Positions 19,081 through 27,803 of a stretch of 64,000 nucleotides of DNA are shown here, piece by piece. This DNA is from Nitrosomonas sp. (GTDB lineage: Bacteria; Pseudomonadota; Gammaproteobacteria; Burkholderiales; Nitrosomonadaceae), in the NCBI RefSeq assembly GCF_022842015.1, contig NZ_JALHQJ010000004.1, forward strand, positions 1 through 64,000. Reading direction: 5' to 3'. Both the position numbers and the translations under genes were made by a program. Numbering within the stretch: the stretch's first letter is position 1; each line of letters opens with the position of its first letter. Below the pieces are notes generated by a model that was not told the origin of the DNA, did no database searches, and worked only from the letters and a program-made list of their open reading frames with translations.

Positions 19081-19542
19081 TCATTCTGGTGCCATACCTT
19101 TTGCACGCAGTTCTGCCAATGCTTGCGCGGTTTTTTTGAGATTACTCAGCCCCATACCGCGCAGAATATGGTCTGCCTTTGTGTATTGAATATTAATATA
19201 GGTCGTAATTTCTACTCGATTTCCCCACGGGTCAAGAAAATCAAGGAAAGAGCCACTTAAAAGCTTAACACCCATTTCTTCCAGTGACTGTCGCGCCAAT
19301 TCTTTATCATCAACAGCAATTCCAAAGTGTCTTTTTTCATCAGGTTTTCTATCGCTATGCTTGGTGAAATTAATAAATTGATCGCCGAAATAAATAAAAG
19401 CTTGCGTGTCACTTTTATCGTTAATTTCGAAATTCAAGAAACCACTATAAAATTCCAACGCTTTATCAATGTCTCCAACCTCTAGCGCCACATGGTTTAT
19501 CCCCACGGCATTTGCCTTGAGTGTTTCAGTTTTCTTCGTCAT
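19081..19542 (-). CDS. VOC-superfamily (glyoxalase-like) protein
   Basis: 153 residues with one vicinal-oxygen-chelate domain: GINHVALEVGDIDKALEFY (metal His early), HFGIAVDD in the middle and DPWGNRVEI near the end, with paired beta-alpha-beta modules. Metal-dependent lyase, dioxygenase or resistance function cannot be told apart from this sequence. It stands alone with its own RBS and shares no operon. Confidence 0.85.
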   Translation of the reverse strand: MTKKTETLKANAVGINHVALEVGDIDKALEFYSGFLNFEINDKSDTQAFIYFGDQFINFTKHSDRKPDEKRHFGIAVDDKELARQSLEEMGVKLLSGSFLDFLDPWGNRVEITTYINIQYTKADHILRGMGLSNLKKTAQALAELRAKGMAPE

Positions 19543-19764
19543 ATGTTATCTCCGTAATTTCTCCCAATATGATACTGCATTGACTCTTTCGAATACTCTA
19601 CAATTCCCCGTAACAACCGCCAATTCAACAATTATGCTACGGAAATTGAAATGCGCCTGTGACGGCATTACAAGCCAAATTTGATCTGTAGTTGAAGAAT
19701 CATAGACTTACTCTGATTGATGCTGGCTTTTAATAGAGTCTCCCGAAGGACTAAAGGTGTGTGT

Positions 19765-20508
19765 TCATTTTATCCACATCCAGATCCCCATTGCCATCAT
19801 CATCAAATTTTCGGTCAAGGATACGAAACCTAATGGCACCTTGCTGCCGCCACCGACGCAGGCGCATTTCAATTCGCGCTTGTCGATGTACACGGCCTTA
19901 AGCACCGAAATTGTGCCTACGGTGCCGATAAAGAGCGCGACGGGAGAAGATAGCCAAACGAGCGCACCCGAGATCATTAGGATACCCGCGAGTGCTTCTC
20001 CAAACGGATAGAGATAGCCGTAACGCACCCACTTTCTAGCCAGCAGATCATAATTTAGGAACATGGTCGAAAAACTCTCTACATTCTGCAATTTTTGTAC
20101 TGCAAGCAAGCACATAGCAACGGAAATAAACCATTCAAAGGCGCGAATGGTAAATACAGTCCCGTAAATTTCCCAGCTCATGGCCAGTGCCATCAGAAAG
20201 GAGACGGCAAATATGGCGACGACCGGCTTATAGCTGGTGTCATCATCATTTTTGACTTTTTCTCCGAAATACATACGCAGCGCGTCGTATCCGCCAATAC
20301 GTTTGCCATCAATCCAGGTTTGAGGCGTCGTTTCGACCTGGTGTTTTTCCTGGAAGGCGTCTGTTTCTTCACGTGTCTCAAGGTGATGGTCTTCAACGTT
20401 AAAGCCCTCGCGCTCCAGCAAGTCCTTTGATTTGAGACCATAAGGGCAGATATGATCTTTCATCACCATGCGATATAGTTTTGCGTTTTTTTGATGGGCT
20501 GAGGTCAT
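19765..20508 (-). CDS. Glutaredoxin-MauE fusion membrane protein
   Basis: 247 residues in two parts. The first ~90 are glutaredoxin-like: HICPYGLKSKDLL as active-site loop, TTPQTWIDGKRIGGYDAL as the cis-Pro and glutathione-binding segment. The rest has about four transmembrane helices of the MauE/DoxX type, with FGEALAGILM and the Cys-x-Cys pair in KCACVGGGSKVPLGF. MauE proteins help maturation of disulphide-rich periplasmic proteins, so a thiol-redox relay across the membrane is inferred. The glutaredoxin site is CPYG, a one-Cys version of CPYC. GGAGAATAGAC precedes the ATG. Confidence 0.85.
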   Translation of the reverse strand: MTSAHQKNAKLYRMVMKDHICPYGLKSKDLLEREGFNVEDHHLETREETDAFQEKHQVETTPQTWIDGKRIGGYDALRMYFGEKVKNDDDTSYKPVVAIFAVSFLMALAMSWEIYGTVFTIRAFEWFISVAMCLLAVQKLQNVESFSTMFLNYDLLARKWVRYGYLYPFGEALAGILMISGALVWLSSPVALFIGTVGTISVLKAVYIDKRELKCACVGGGSKVPLGFVSLTENLMMMAMGIWMWIK

Positions 20509-20609
20509 GTCTATTCTCCGTCGTTTTTTATTTATCAGGGCTGAGCTGGAATCTATTGCGGTTTGAATTGGAGGGATAGGGATAGCTTTAATCTCATTGG
20601 GTTATATTT

Positions 20610-20627
20610 CCCGCCGCTTGCGGTGGG
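20610..20627. terminator. GC-rich stem-loop after the alcohol dehydrogenase gene
   Basis: CCCGCCGC (20610-20617) pairs with GCGGTGGG (20620-20627) apart from one G-T mismatch, two-base loop. It lies 9 bp beyond the dehydrogenase stop. There is no T-run on the minus strand, so the terminator role rests on position and stem strength. Confidence 0.4.
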
Positions 20628-20635
20628 GTGCTTTA

Positions 20636-21820
20636 TTACAATCGTTCCAGCAATATCTCTCTGATTTCTTCATCCTTCAACACAATTGGATTGGTCTTCA
20701 TGCTGCTGCCACGGCAATTAGCGATGACTTTATCTAACGCAGTTTCTTGCAAACTGTAATGCGATAGCCGCGCCAAGGCAAGTTCGTTGGTCCATTGCAC
20801 CAGCAAATCGATTAGTGCGTTATACGCGGCTTGAGGATCGATGAAGCGTTTCTGGCAGAGAATTTCGGCGACATGCAGGTACTTTGCCAGTGCCTTGTTG
20901 CTGGGTTCGCGCGCCAGCATGCTTTGAATATTAATTCGCGTGGCGGATGCGACTAGGGTGCCGCAGACGACGCCGTGGGGGATTGGATAAAAAGCGCCTA
21001 GTGGGGAAGCTAGGCCATGGACCGCGCCGAGGCCAACTTGCGCCAGCGTGATACCAGAGAGTAACGCGGCATAGGCCATTTTCTCGCGATGCTCTTGCAG
21101 TTCCCCCTCCTGACGGTAGAGTGGAATCAACCCATCCCGGGCGGCTTGCAGGCCACTGATTGCCAAAGCATCGGTGAAAGCATTGGATTTGATCGATACA
21201 TACGATTCCAGCAGTTGCGTTAATGCATCCATGCCGTTGGCGGCGATTACTTCAGGTGGGCAACTGGCGAGTAAATCCGGATCGACAATGGCATATTCAG
21301 CGACCAGTTTGTCATGCCGGAATGATTTTTTAAAACCCTTTTCACCTTGCACGCTTAGCACGGCATTTTTGGTGGCTTCGCTGCCGGTTCCGGCGGTGGT
21401 GGGTACGGCAATGAATGGGATGGCTGGGCCTTGGTACGGTAATTCTGGGCCGACGCCTTCCAGGTAATTCATGACCGAGCGTTGAATTTTTATTAGTCCG
21501 GCAATGGCTTTGGCGGCATCCAAAGCACTGCCGCCGCCGATGCCCACCACGGCATCAAATGATTGGTTGGCATATGTTTTTACCAGATCATCGATCAGCT
21601 TAGGGGAGGGTTCTTCAGCAACCACGCAGTGCTGCCATCTGATTGCGTGTTGTTGGAGCTGATTGATCAAAGTCTCCCAGTGATTGGTATTAGTGAACGA
21701 GCTTGCTCCTGTTACAAGTAAGATGCGTGAACCATAACTCGCGATAATATCCGGCAATTTTTTGATAACACCCGTGCCAAATTCGATACGCGGCAGTCGA
21801 GCGATGGAGAAACTAAACAT
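20636..21820 (-). CDS. Iron-containing alcohol dehydrogenase
   Basis: 394-residue group III dehydrogenase from ATG 21820. NAD site GIGGGSALDAAKA; the metal-binding block is in NGMDALTQLLE and GAVHGLASPLGAFYPIPHG, with the His residues in their usual spacing. ATG 21820 overlaps the stop of the upstream monooxygenase-like gene by one base (TAATG), which fixes the start against a longer frame. Substrate unknown: family members act on simple alcohols, lactaldehyde, maleylacetate or hydroxyacids. FSFSIARLPRIEFGTG at the N-terminus resembles the maleylacetate reductase/hydroxyacid-oxoacid transhydrogenase type. Confidence 0.9.
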   Translation of the reverse strand: MFSFSIARLPRIEFGTGVIKKLPDIIASYGSRILLVTGASSFTNTNHWETLINQLQQHAIRWQHCVVAEEPSPKLIDDLVKTYANQSFDAVVGIGGGSALDAAKAIAGLIKIQRSVMNYLEGVGPELPYQGPAIPFIAVPTTAGTGSEATKNAVLSVQGEKGFKKSFRHDKLVAEYAIVDPDLLASCPPEVIAANGMDALTQLLESYVSIKSNAFTDALAISGLQAARDGLIPLYRQEGELQEHREKMAYAALLSGITLAQVGLGAVHGLASPLGAFYPIPHGVVCGTLVASATRINIQSMLAREPSNKALAKYLHVAEILCQKRFIDPQAAYNALIDLLVQWTNELALARLSHYSLQETALDKVIANCRGSSMKTNPIVLKDEEIREILLERL

Positions 21821-22122
21821 TAGCTGTTTACGACCGGATACAAGCCTTGATAGGGGACGCCCTGACGTGGTTCTGCCATCCAATCCGCGACGGTGTCCCG
21901 CCATGACAGGTAATGTGTAGTCTCCTTATGGGCGAGCGCATCCTGTTGAGTTTTATAGGCTTCGTAAAATACAAACTTTGTTGGATCATCCGCGGATTGC
22001 AGAATATCAAAGCGCACATTGCCTGGCTCAAGAATGGAGTTTTCGTGATTAAGTCGGCAAGCTTTCTTGAATGCTTCTATTTTTTCCGGTTTGACTGAAG
22101 CGTAGACAATGGTTACATGCAT
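21820..22122 (-). CDS. Antibiotic-biosynthesis-monooxygenase (ABM) domain protein
   Basis: 100-residue dimeric ferredoxin-like fold protein of the ABM/YgiN/LsrG group: VTIVYASVKPEKIEAFKKAC, FDILQSADDPTKFVFYEAYK and the ETTHYLSWRDTVADW helix. YgiN/LsrG relatives act as quinol monooxygenases or isomerases. An AAAGGAAA site precedes the ATG. It is translationally coupled to the iron-dependent dehydrogenase, so the two probably act on the same small oxidised metabolite; this link is inferred from context only. Confidence 0.85.
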   Translation of the reverse strand: MHVTIVYASVKPEKIEAFKKACRLNHENSILEPGNVRFDILQSADDPTKFVFYEAYKTQQDALAHKETTHYLSWRDTVADWMAEPRQGVPYQGLYPVVNS

Positions 22123-22399
22123 GATTTTTTTCCTTTCATCAATTTCTTGCTACTTAACTGATTGTAAAGTTTTCTGGTAATGAGCCCAGATATGCAGGTC
22201 TGGTGGTATTCTACTACTAATCCTTTAGGAGTTCTTTAGGTGTCTGCAGACTGCAGATATTTCAATTGCAAATTTCTGAATGAGCCAGATAGTTTTTGTC
22301 TAAGAGCGATTTTAAACTCTTTTTATTAATATTGAGGTTTTACCCATCTAAGTAATATGGATATAATTACGATATTGCCTTGTCATCCAAATCTTACGC

Positions 22400-23485
22400 A
22401 TGCCTAATAAAAAAGACGTTGTACCGCCTTCCCTGCTGAATAAATTAGTATCTTTGACTACCATTCGAGACGTTGAATTATTCGAATCCAGTTTATTGAA
22501 AACTTTGACTGAGCTTTTAAGAATTAATCAAATTTCAATGTACAAGCTTGATCAGTTCAATACTACGTGCTGGTTGTCGACTTATTCAACTAATTTGATT
22601 CAAGATGATGATAAAAGAAAATTCTCAGAGTCACAGGAGATTTATACATCCGAAATCATGATCCCTGAGGAAATAAAATCTGCTCAGTTGTGGATAGAGA
22701 CAACGAAGAAACCATATATTCATTACCAAGAAGACCGGTATCTGGTCGTTTATCCCATACTGTCCCTCAATAAAATTGAGGGGATGTTGACTTTTGAACT
22801 TTCTCATTCATTGACTGAAGAAGAAATGCTGATCATTTCCAGTTTGCTGAGTATTACGCATAATTTTTGTAGTTTGTTGGATGAAAGTCAGAAAGACAAG
22901 CTAACTGGTTTATTGAACCGTCAAACATTTGAAGCGAATATCAAGAAGATAAGTGCGCTTACATTAAGCTCCGATCTTAATCAAGATCATGATGGTAGTG
23001 AGTTAAACCGGAGAAGGCTAAAGGTGGAAGTAGGAAAATTCTGCCTCGCTATCATTGATATTGATGACTTTAAATCGATCAATGACCAGTTTGGTCATAT
23101 CATGGGAGATGAGGTTTTGCTGCTGTTATCCTATGTGATGAAGCAAAATTTCCGCGCAAGGGATTTATTGTTTCGCTTTGGTGGAGAGGAATTTGTAGTG
23201 ATTTTCCGTGTTTCCGATAAGGAAGAGGCCTATAAAGCATTGGAGCGTTTTCGTAATAAGATTCAAGAATATCGCTTTCCGCAAATCGATGGCGTGACAA
23301 TCAGTATGGGCGCGACCTTGATCAACGAATTGAACTACTTGGCTTCCGAAATCATCGGACGTGCAGATCAAGCGCTTTATCATGCAAAACAAAACGGAAA
23401 GAACCAACTGCATTTTTATGAGAACCTTTTGGAAAATGGCCATATCCTTGAAAAAAAAGAGACCAATGCGATAAACTATTTTTAG
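22400..23485 (+). CDS. Diguanylate cyclase with GAF-like N-terminus
   Basis: 361-residue soluble protein. Residues ~15-155 look like a divergent GAF-type sensor (LLKTLTELLRINQISMYKLD). The GGDEF domain covers about 165-345 with DKLTGLLNRQTFE, IIDIDDFKSINDQFGH and GGEEF at 261-265. RARD five residues before it is the RxxD product-inhibition site. A variable insertion of about 30 residues after the first helix (about 190-215) is longer than usual. It makes c-di-GMP from two GTP. Single-gene unit, divergent from the ABM/dehydrogenase genes. Confidence 0.9.
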   Translation: MPNKKDVVPPSLLNKLVSLTTIRDVELFESSLLKTLTELLRINQISMYKLDQFNTTCWLSTYSTNLIQDDDKRKFSESQEIYTSEIMIPEEIKSAQLWIETTKKPYIHYQEDRYLVVYPILSLNKIEGMLTFELSHSLTEEEMLIISSLLSITHNFCSLLDESQKDKLTGLLNRQTFEANIKKISALTLSSDLNQDHDGSELNRRRLKVEVGKFCLAIIDIDDFKSINDQFGHIMGDEVLLLLSYVMKQNFRARDLLFRFGGEEFVVIFRVSDKEEAYKALERFRNKIQEYRFPQIDGVTISMGATLINELNYLASEIIGRADQALYHAKQNGKNQLHFYENLLENGHILEKKETNAINYF

Positions 23486-23544
23486 CAATGCGAATATTTA
23501 TACTACGCAGGAAATTTTTCAGTTATGGCAAATAAAATTGCAGA

Positions 23545-24081
23545 TCACCAGCGATAATAAGGCCCATAAATTCCTCCCCGGAAAAATGGATAGTAACTAG
23601 GATAGCCAAAATAGGGATAAGGACCATAACCCCGGTTGTCATAATAATTGGGATAGGTTGGCCAAAGGTGAATTGCCGTTGCAGATAGCAGCGGTACTTG
23701 AATAATTCTTTTCCCGACAGTCCGTTCAATATCGCCAGCAATTACCCCGGCAACGGTAATTTCCTTATCTTTGGAATAGACTTCCGGATCGAGGAACTCA
23801 GTGGTTTTGACCACAAAGCGACCTTCGCCTGCTTTGTGTAACTGCGGGCGACCACTGAAATCGAGAGGATAATATAGAACTTGCATCAAACTTGCATACT
23901 CCTCATTTTCCACGTCAATAATCACGCCTCCCCAGCGTACAGGTGCATCCTTATAGTTATTGACGTCATGGCTGAGCTGATTATAGGAAACGTTTATTGC
24001 TGGCGCATTTCCGATTGCAGGCGGTAATCCAGCGCAGCCACTCAAAAGCAAATACGGTAATAGTAGTAGAACTGGTTTCAT
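23545..24081 (-). CDS. Slp-family outer-membrane lipoprotein
   Basis: 178 residues with a signal peptide and lipobox LLSGC (Cys about 16). The Slp domain follows: VSYNQLSHDVNNYKDAPVRWGGVII, an ENEEYASLMQVLYYPLDFSGRP stretch and GRFVVKTTEFLDPEVY. The last ~30 residues are very rich in Tyr, Gly and Pro. Slp is a starvation-inducible lipoprotein in E. coli, with no defined biochemical role. CAGGAGAAAAG precedes the ATG. It lies convergent to the diguanylate cyclase gene. Confidence 0.9.
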   Translation of the reverse strand: MKPVLLLLPYLLLSGCAGLPPAIGNAPAINVSYNQLSHDVNNYKDAPVRWGGVIIDVENEEYASLMQVLYYPLDFSGRPQLHKAGEGRFVVKTTEFLDPEVYSKDKEITVAGVIAGDIERTVGKRIIQVPLLSATAIHLWPTYPNYYDNRGYGPYPYFGYPSYYPFFRGGIYGPYYRW

Positions 24082-24371
24082 AACTTTTCTCCTGCGATTT
24101 ATCTATATCCGGTCCAGTTGTGCTCCTAATTCAGTGCTTATACACAATTTGTTGTTATGATTCTTAGCTCCCCTGCGAGCTACAATTTGAATTGCAGGGT
24201 TGATCAATGGCAATGCTTTGCGGTTACTACTGAATCAGAGGCCAAGATTAAGATTCTAGTCTGATTGCTGCTGATGCCAGTCAGTTGTATGATTCTTAGG
24301 CAAGCATTTGGACAGAAAATTTCTGGACGGGTATTTGCTTGGACTAATTATTCAGTCAAAGGAAAATAACA

Positions 24372-25988
24372 TTGTATCCATTATTACTGAAACAGCTTTG
24401 GCATGCGCCTTTGGCGAATGCGCCTGAGCAAGAAATTGTTTATCGTGATTATTTGCGTTTGAGTTACCGTCAAGTGTATGCGCGAATTCAGCAATTCGGT
24501 GCGGCGTTGGCAGCTGATAATATTCAGCAGGGGAATGTGATTGCAGTCATGGATCACGATAGCCATCGTTATCTTGAATGTTATTTTGCAATCCCGATGT
24601 ATGGTGCAACCCTGATGACGGTGAATACGCGCCTGACACCGACGCAGATTGCTTTTACCTTAAATCATTCCGGTGCATCAGTATTGCTGCTGCATGTGGA
24701 TTTCGTTCCGATTATCGATGGTATACGCGCGGAACTGTCAGGAATACACAAGATTATTTTGATGATGGATAAGGCGGAAGTTTTCCCAGCTACCGCGTAT
24801 GTTGACGGTGAATATGAAACTTGGTTGGCAAATCAGCCAAGTAATTTTGATTTTGAAGATTTTGATGAGAATACGCGGGCGACGACGTTCTATACCACCG
24901 GCACTACCGGTGTGCCCAAGGGAGTTTATTACACGCATCGGCAGCTGGTATTACATACTCTTGCGGCAGGGATGGCGTTAGCCGCGCCGGCGGTACATCA
25001 ACGATTTCATGCGAATGATGTTTATATGCCGTTGACGCCGATGTTTCATGTGCATGCCTGGGGTGTTCCGTATATTGCAACGTTGCTTGGTGTGAAACAG
25101 GTGTATCCGGGGCGCTATGTTCCCGAAATGCTGCTGAAATTAATTCGTGAGGAGCGAGTTACCTGTTCACATTGCGTGCCCACGTTATTGAAAATGGTAT
25201 TGACGGCAGCGCGAGCATCAGCAACCGATTTGCGTGGATGGAAGGTTGTGGTGGGTGGATCAGCACTGCCTCAGGCGCTAGCCAGACAAGCGTTGGAAAT
25301 GGGGGTTGATTGCTTCTCCGGTTACGGTTTGTCCGAAACAGCGCCGATCCTTACGTTGGCACAGTTGAGCGGTAACTACAGCAGTGCAGAGGAAGCCGTG
25401 ACGGAAGATTCGTTGACGGTGTTATGCAGTGCTGGACGGGCCATACCGCTAGTAAATTTGCAAATTGTTAATGATGCGATGCAGTCGCAAGCCCACGATG
25501 GGCAAAGCAGTGGTGAAGTGGTTGTGCGGGCGCCTTGGTTGACGCCGGGATATCACGATAATCCTGAAGCAAGTGCAGCGCTTTGGCGAGGTGGTTATCT
25601 GCACACGCAGGATATAGGTGTAATCGACTCGGATGGATATTTACGCATTACCGATCGTATGAAAGACGTTATTAAAATTGCGGGTGAGTGGGTGTCTTCA
25701 TTGGAGGTGGAAAATGTGCTTGTGTCGGTTGCAGGAATTAAGGAGGTGGCCGTAATCGGCATGCCGGACAAGCGCTGGGGAGAGCGTCCGTTGGCTTTGC
25801 TGGTTGTAGATGCAGCCTTGTTCAGTGAATCGGTTGCGCAAGATCATGTGCGCCTATGTGCCGCGCGTGGATTGATTTCGAAGCATGCACTGCTAACGCA
25901 ATTTAAACGGATTGACTGTATTGCTAAAACCAGCGTCGGGAAAATTGATAAAAAAGCCTTGCGCGCTGAACATATTTCAGGCAGTTAA
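24372..25988 (+). CDS. Fatty-acyl-CoA synthetase-like AMP-binding enzyme
   Basis: 538-residue adenylate-forming enzyme. The phosphate loop is FYTTGTTGVPKGVYYTH; the A4/A5 motifs are VGGSALPQALARQ and GYGLSETAP; the hinge and C-terminal lysine are in ITDRMKDVIKIAGEW and KTSVGKIDKKALR. This set fits medium- or long-chain fatty acyl-CoA ligases. The start is TTG at 24372, with AAAGGA about 8 nt upstream and no in-frame ATG nearby. It stands alone between intergenic stretches, so the acyl substrate cannot be inferred from context. Confidence 0.9.
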   Translation: MYPLLLKQLWHAPLANAPEQEIVYRDYLRLSYRQVYARIQQFGAALAADNIQQGNVIAVMDHDSHRYLECYFAIPMYGATLMTVNTRLTPTQIAFTLNHSGASVLLLHVDFVPIIDGIRAELSGIHKIILMMDKAEVFPATAYVDGEYETWLANQPSNFDFEDFDENTRATTFYTTGTTGVPKGVYYTHRQLVLHTLAAGMALAAPAVHQRFHANDVYMPLTPMFHVHAWGVPYIATLLGVKQVYPGRYVPEMLLKLIREERVTCSHCVPTLLKMVLTAARASATDLRGWKVVVGGSALPQALARQALEMGVDCFSGYGLSETAPILTLAQLSGNYSSAEEAVTEDSLTVLCSAGRAIPLVNLQIVNDAMQSQAHDGQSSGEVVVRAPWLTPGYHDNPEASAALWRGGYLHTQDIGVIDSDGYLRITDRMKDVIKIAGEWVSSLEVENVLVSVAGIKEVAVIGMPDKRWGERPLALLVVDAALFSESVAQDHVRLCAARGLISKHALLTQFKRIDCIAKTSVGKIDKKALRAEHISGS

Positions 25989-26125
25989 TTAATAAGAAAA
26001 TATTGAACGCTACAGTAGATGGTTTTAGTTTCTTACAGACAGCCTGGATTATGATGTTTATGAGCTTGCGGTTGAGGTTGAGTACGGAGCGACCTGATAC
26101 GAAGCTAGCCGAATCATGAAGTCTA

Positions 26126-26365
26126 TTAGCGGATAATTTCCTGATTTTCGGATCGGCGGTGATGGTAGTGGTTAAAAAAACGTCGTAGCAGATAGCTGCG
26201 CGCTATTGAAACAGCCGTGAAGATTAATCCAATTTGAATGTTTTGACTCATGCTGACTTCTATTTCATAGATCGGAAACACGATCAATTGAGCGGCTAAG
26301 GCTACAAAATACCCAATGATAACATTGGCGAATGATTCTATGAATGATTGGGTCCTAGTTTGCAT
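26126..26365 (-). CDS. DUF7220-like small membrane protein
   Basis: 79 residues with two predicted transmembrane helices and the conserved pattern QTRTQSFIESFANVIIGYFV plus FTAVSIARSYLLRRFFN. I recognise this pattern from small proteins found in phages, integrated elements and their relics. Function is unknown. The C-terminus is basic and His-rich (HYHHRRSE). It lies in a stretch of very small genes with poor ribosome sites, which fits horizontally acquired or relic DNA. Confidence 0.75.
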   Translation of the reverse strand: MQTRTQSFIESFANVIIGYFVALAAQLIVFPIYEIEVSMSQNIQIGLIFTAVSIARSYLLRRFFNHYHHRRSENQEIIR

Positions 26366-26392
26366 AATTTTAATGAAGATTGGGTTTTACTG

Positions 26393-26545
26393 CTATTTTT
26401 CTGTCAGCAACATCATTGCACAAGTAAATGAAACAAGGAGGCCAAGCAATATGGGAGCCAATACTATTTCATCACCGGTTATTGCATAATATCCATATAG
26501 AATCAGTGAGAGTATCAATGTAATTATCAAAATTATTTTTTTCAT
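26393..26545 (-). CDS. 50-residue two-helix membrane peptide
   Basis: A short frame with an ATG preceded by AAGGATCTGAAT. The product starts MKKIILIITLILSLILYGYY, then a short polar loop (ITGDEI) and a second hydrophobic segment (LLGLLVSFTCAMMLL), ending in TEK. The charge pattern (Lys at the start) and two helices are those of a real small membrane protein. It lies 27 bp upstream of the DUF7220-like gene on the same strand. I do not recognise a family. Confidence 0.6.
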   Translation of the reverse strand: MKKIILIITLILSLILYGYYAITGDEIVLAPILLGLLVSFTCAMMLLTEK

Positions 26546-26937
26546 ATTCAGATCCTTCTGCGTAATTTAAGATCGCTATACTATTGCATTCGTATAAGTT
26601 AAATAAGGTTTTTCTTTATTCCTTTTAAAGTTGTGTTCGCCGCCTGTTTGCCAGGATTTATCGATTCCGAGTGCACTTCAGGTCGACTCATTTTGAAATC
26701 ATGTGTCAATACACCTATACAGATGTCGAGCAAATAAACAAATAAATGTGGGGAAATTGAAAGCGATTAAGGATGAAAGGAAGCATAATTGGAATTTGAC
26801 GTGGATCTTGTATGAGGTTGTGGGCTGTAGCTTTGGATTTTTCTGCCACAAAATGTACCGCGTTCGATCCATTCGAAAAGATATCAGTCAGAATTCAGAA
26901 ACATAATACTACGCGAACTGCTCTCTAAGCAGGCTTA
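26546..26937. other. Gap in the small-gene patch, no clear gene
   Basis: A 67-codon plus-strand frame opening with GTG at 26703 exists, but its product has no hydrophobic, domain or repeat pattern and there is no ribosome site. I see no other structure. Confidence 0.4.
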
Positions 26938-27033
26938 TTATTTGCGAAATTTCTCATTGATAAACTGTGCAACAAATAAACCCGCAACTAATGCAATTGC
27001 AGAATATAAAACGATCTCTAACATATCAGACAT
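26938..27033 (-). CDS. 31-residue single-helix membrane peptide (candidate)
   Basis: MSDMLEIVLYSAIALVAGLF then VAQFINEKFRK: an acidic start, one hydrophobic helix and a basic end, the build of known bacterial micro-membrane proteins. GGAG lies about 10 nt before the ATG. No family is recognised. The helix-plus-positive-C-terminus pattern is more orderly than chance, but at this length expression needs proof. Confidence 0.45.
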   Translation of the reverse strand: MSDMLEIVLYSAIALVAGLFVAQFINEKFRK

Positions 27034-27148
27034 TTTCCGAATACTCCAAATTAACCTACTTTCAATCATACTATATTCAATATTATTCATTGAATATTTT
27101 AATGGACGCATAATCATTATTTTTAAAACTGTAAGGAGAGTATTAATA

Positions 27149-27532
27149 ATGAGAACAATTAGAAAATTAGCCTTGGTGATATCGCTGTGCTTTATTTTTT
27201 CGTCACAGGTTCAGGCCATGGAAGAAATTACTAACAGAGTTTATTTTAGCAGGGCGGGCACGAAGATTATAAGCGGAGTAGCTAATGCAACCACCGGATG
27301 GATGGAATTACCAAAAAATATGATTTTGTGGGGACAGAGAGACAAGAATGTTGTCATTGGGACTGCAGAAGGATTGTTATGGGGTATTTTTCATACTGCC
27401 AGTCGCACTGGAAATGGTGTATTGGATCTTGCCACTTTTTGGCTCCCAACCTATCCAGCGCCTGATCCGTTGTTCATTTGGGATGATTTCTCGAAAGATT
27501 CTGACTATATTGGTTGGCGCATGGCTAGGTGA
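27149..27532 (+). CDS. Exosortase-system-associated protein, TIGR04073 family
   Basis: 127 residues from ATG 27149, which has AAGGAGAG at 8 nt. A Sec signal peptide (about 1-23, ending VQA) precedes a small mature domain with the family pattern KIISGVANATTGWMELPKNM, GTAEGLLWGIFHTASRTGNG and FWLPTYPAPDPLF. The TIGR04073 family was named for co-occurrence with PEP-CTERM/exosortase systems; its role is unknown. No exosortase or PEP-CTERM gene is in this window. Confidence 0.85.
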   Translation: MRTIRKLALVISLCFIFSSQVQAMEEITNRVYFSRAGTKIISGVANATTGWMELPKNMILWGQRDKNVVIGTAEGLLWGIFHTASRTGNGVLDLATFWLPTYPAPDPLFIWDDFSKDSDYIGWRMAR

Positions 27533-27803
27533 TAGATTGCTTTTATTTTACGCTATTTGTCTTATTGGTTGCTTTGTTGTTTAAGCTTGTTTTGTTTTAA
27601 TTCGAGGAATATCTCTATATGAAACAAGGCCATGTCGTACTACATTAGACGCATGCCGTTGAAAAAATGGTGACACAAACACAACGAATGCTTTGTAACC
27701 ACGCTTCGCGATGCTTGAACAGAAGAGCATATTATTGATCAGGCCTCTGGAAGAGGCAGGTCAAACTGAATTGTAGTTGTTCCTTTTAGCAAGGAATCTT
27801 AAT

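Noticed and set aside
26020-26090. Short frame reading SLDYDVYELAVEVEYGAT, resembling the DxLVYxLYGLTxEE end of type IIG restriction-methylases
   Set aside because: Only about 20 residues, preceded and followed by stops, and with three missing positions; too little to call a relic.
26703-26906. A 67-codon plus-strand frame with GTG start
   Set aside because: No ribosome site, no hydrophobic or domain pattern, and amino-acid content looks random.
27744-27758. GCCTCT-GGA-AGAGGC hairpin as a terminator for the TIGR04073 gene
   Set aside because: Not followed by T's and over 200 bases from the stop codon.
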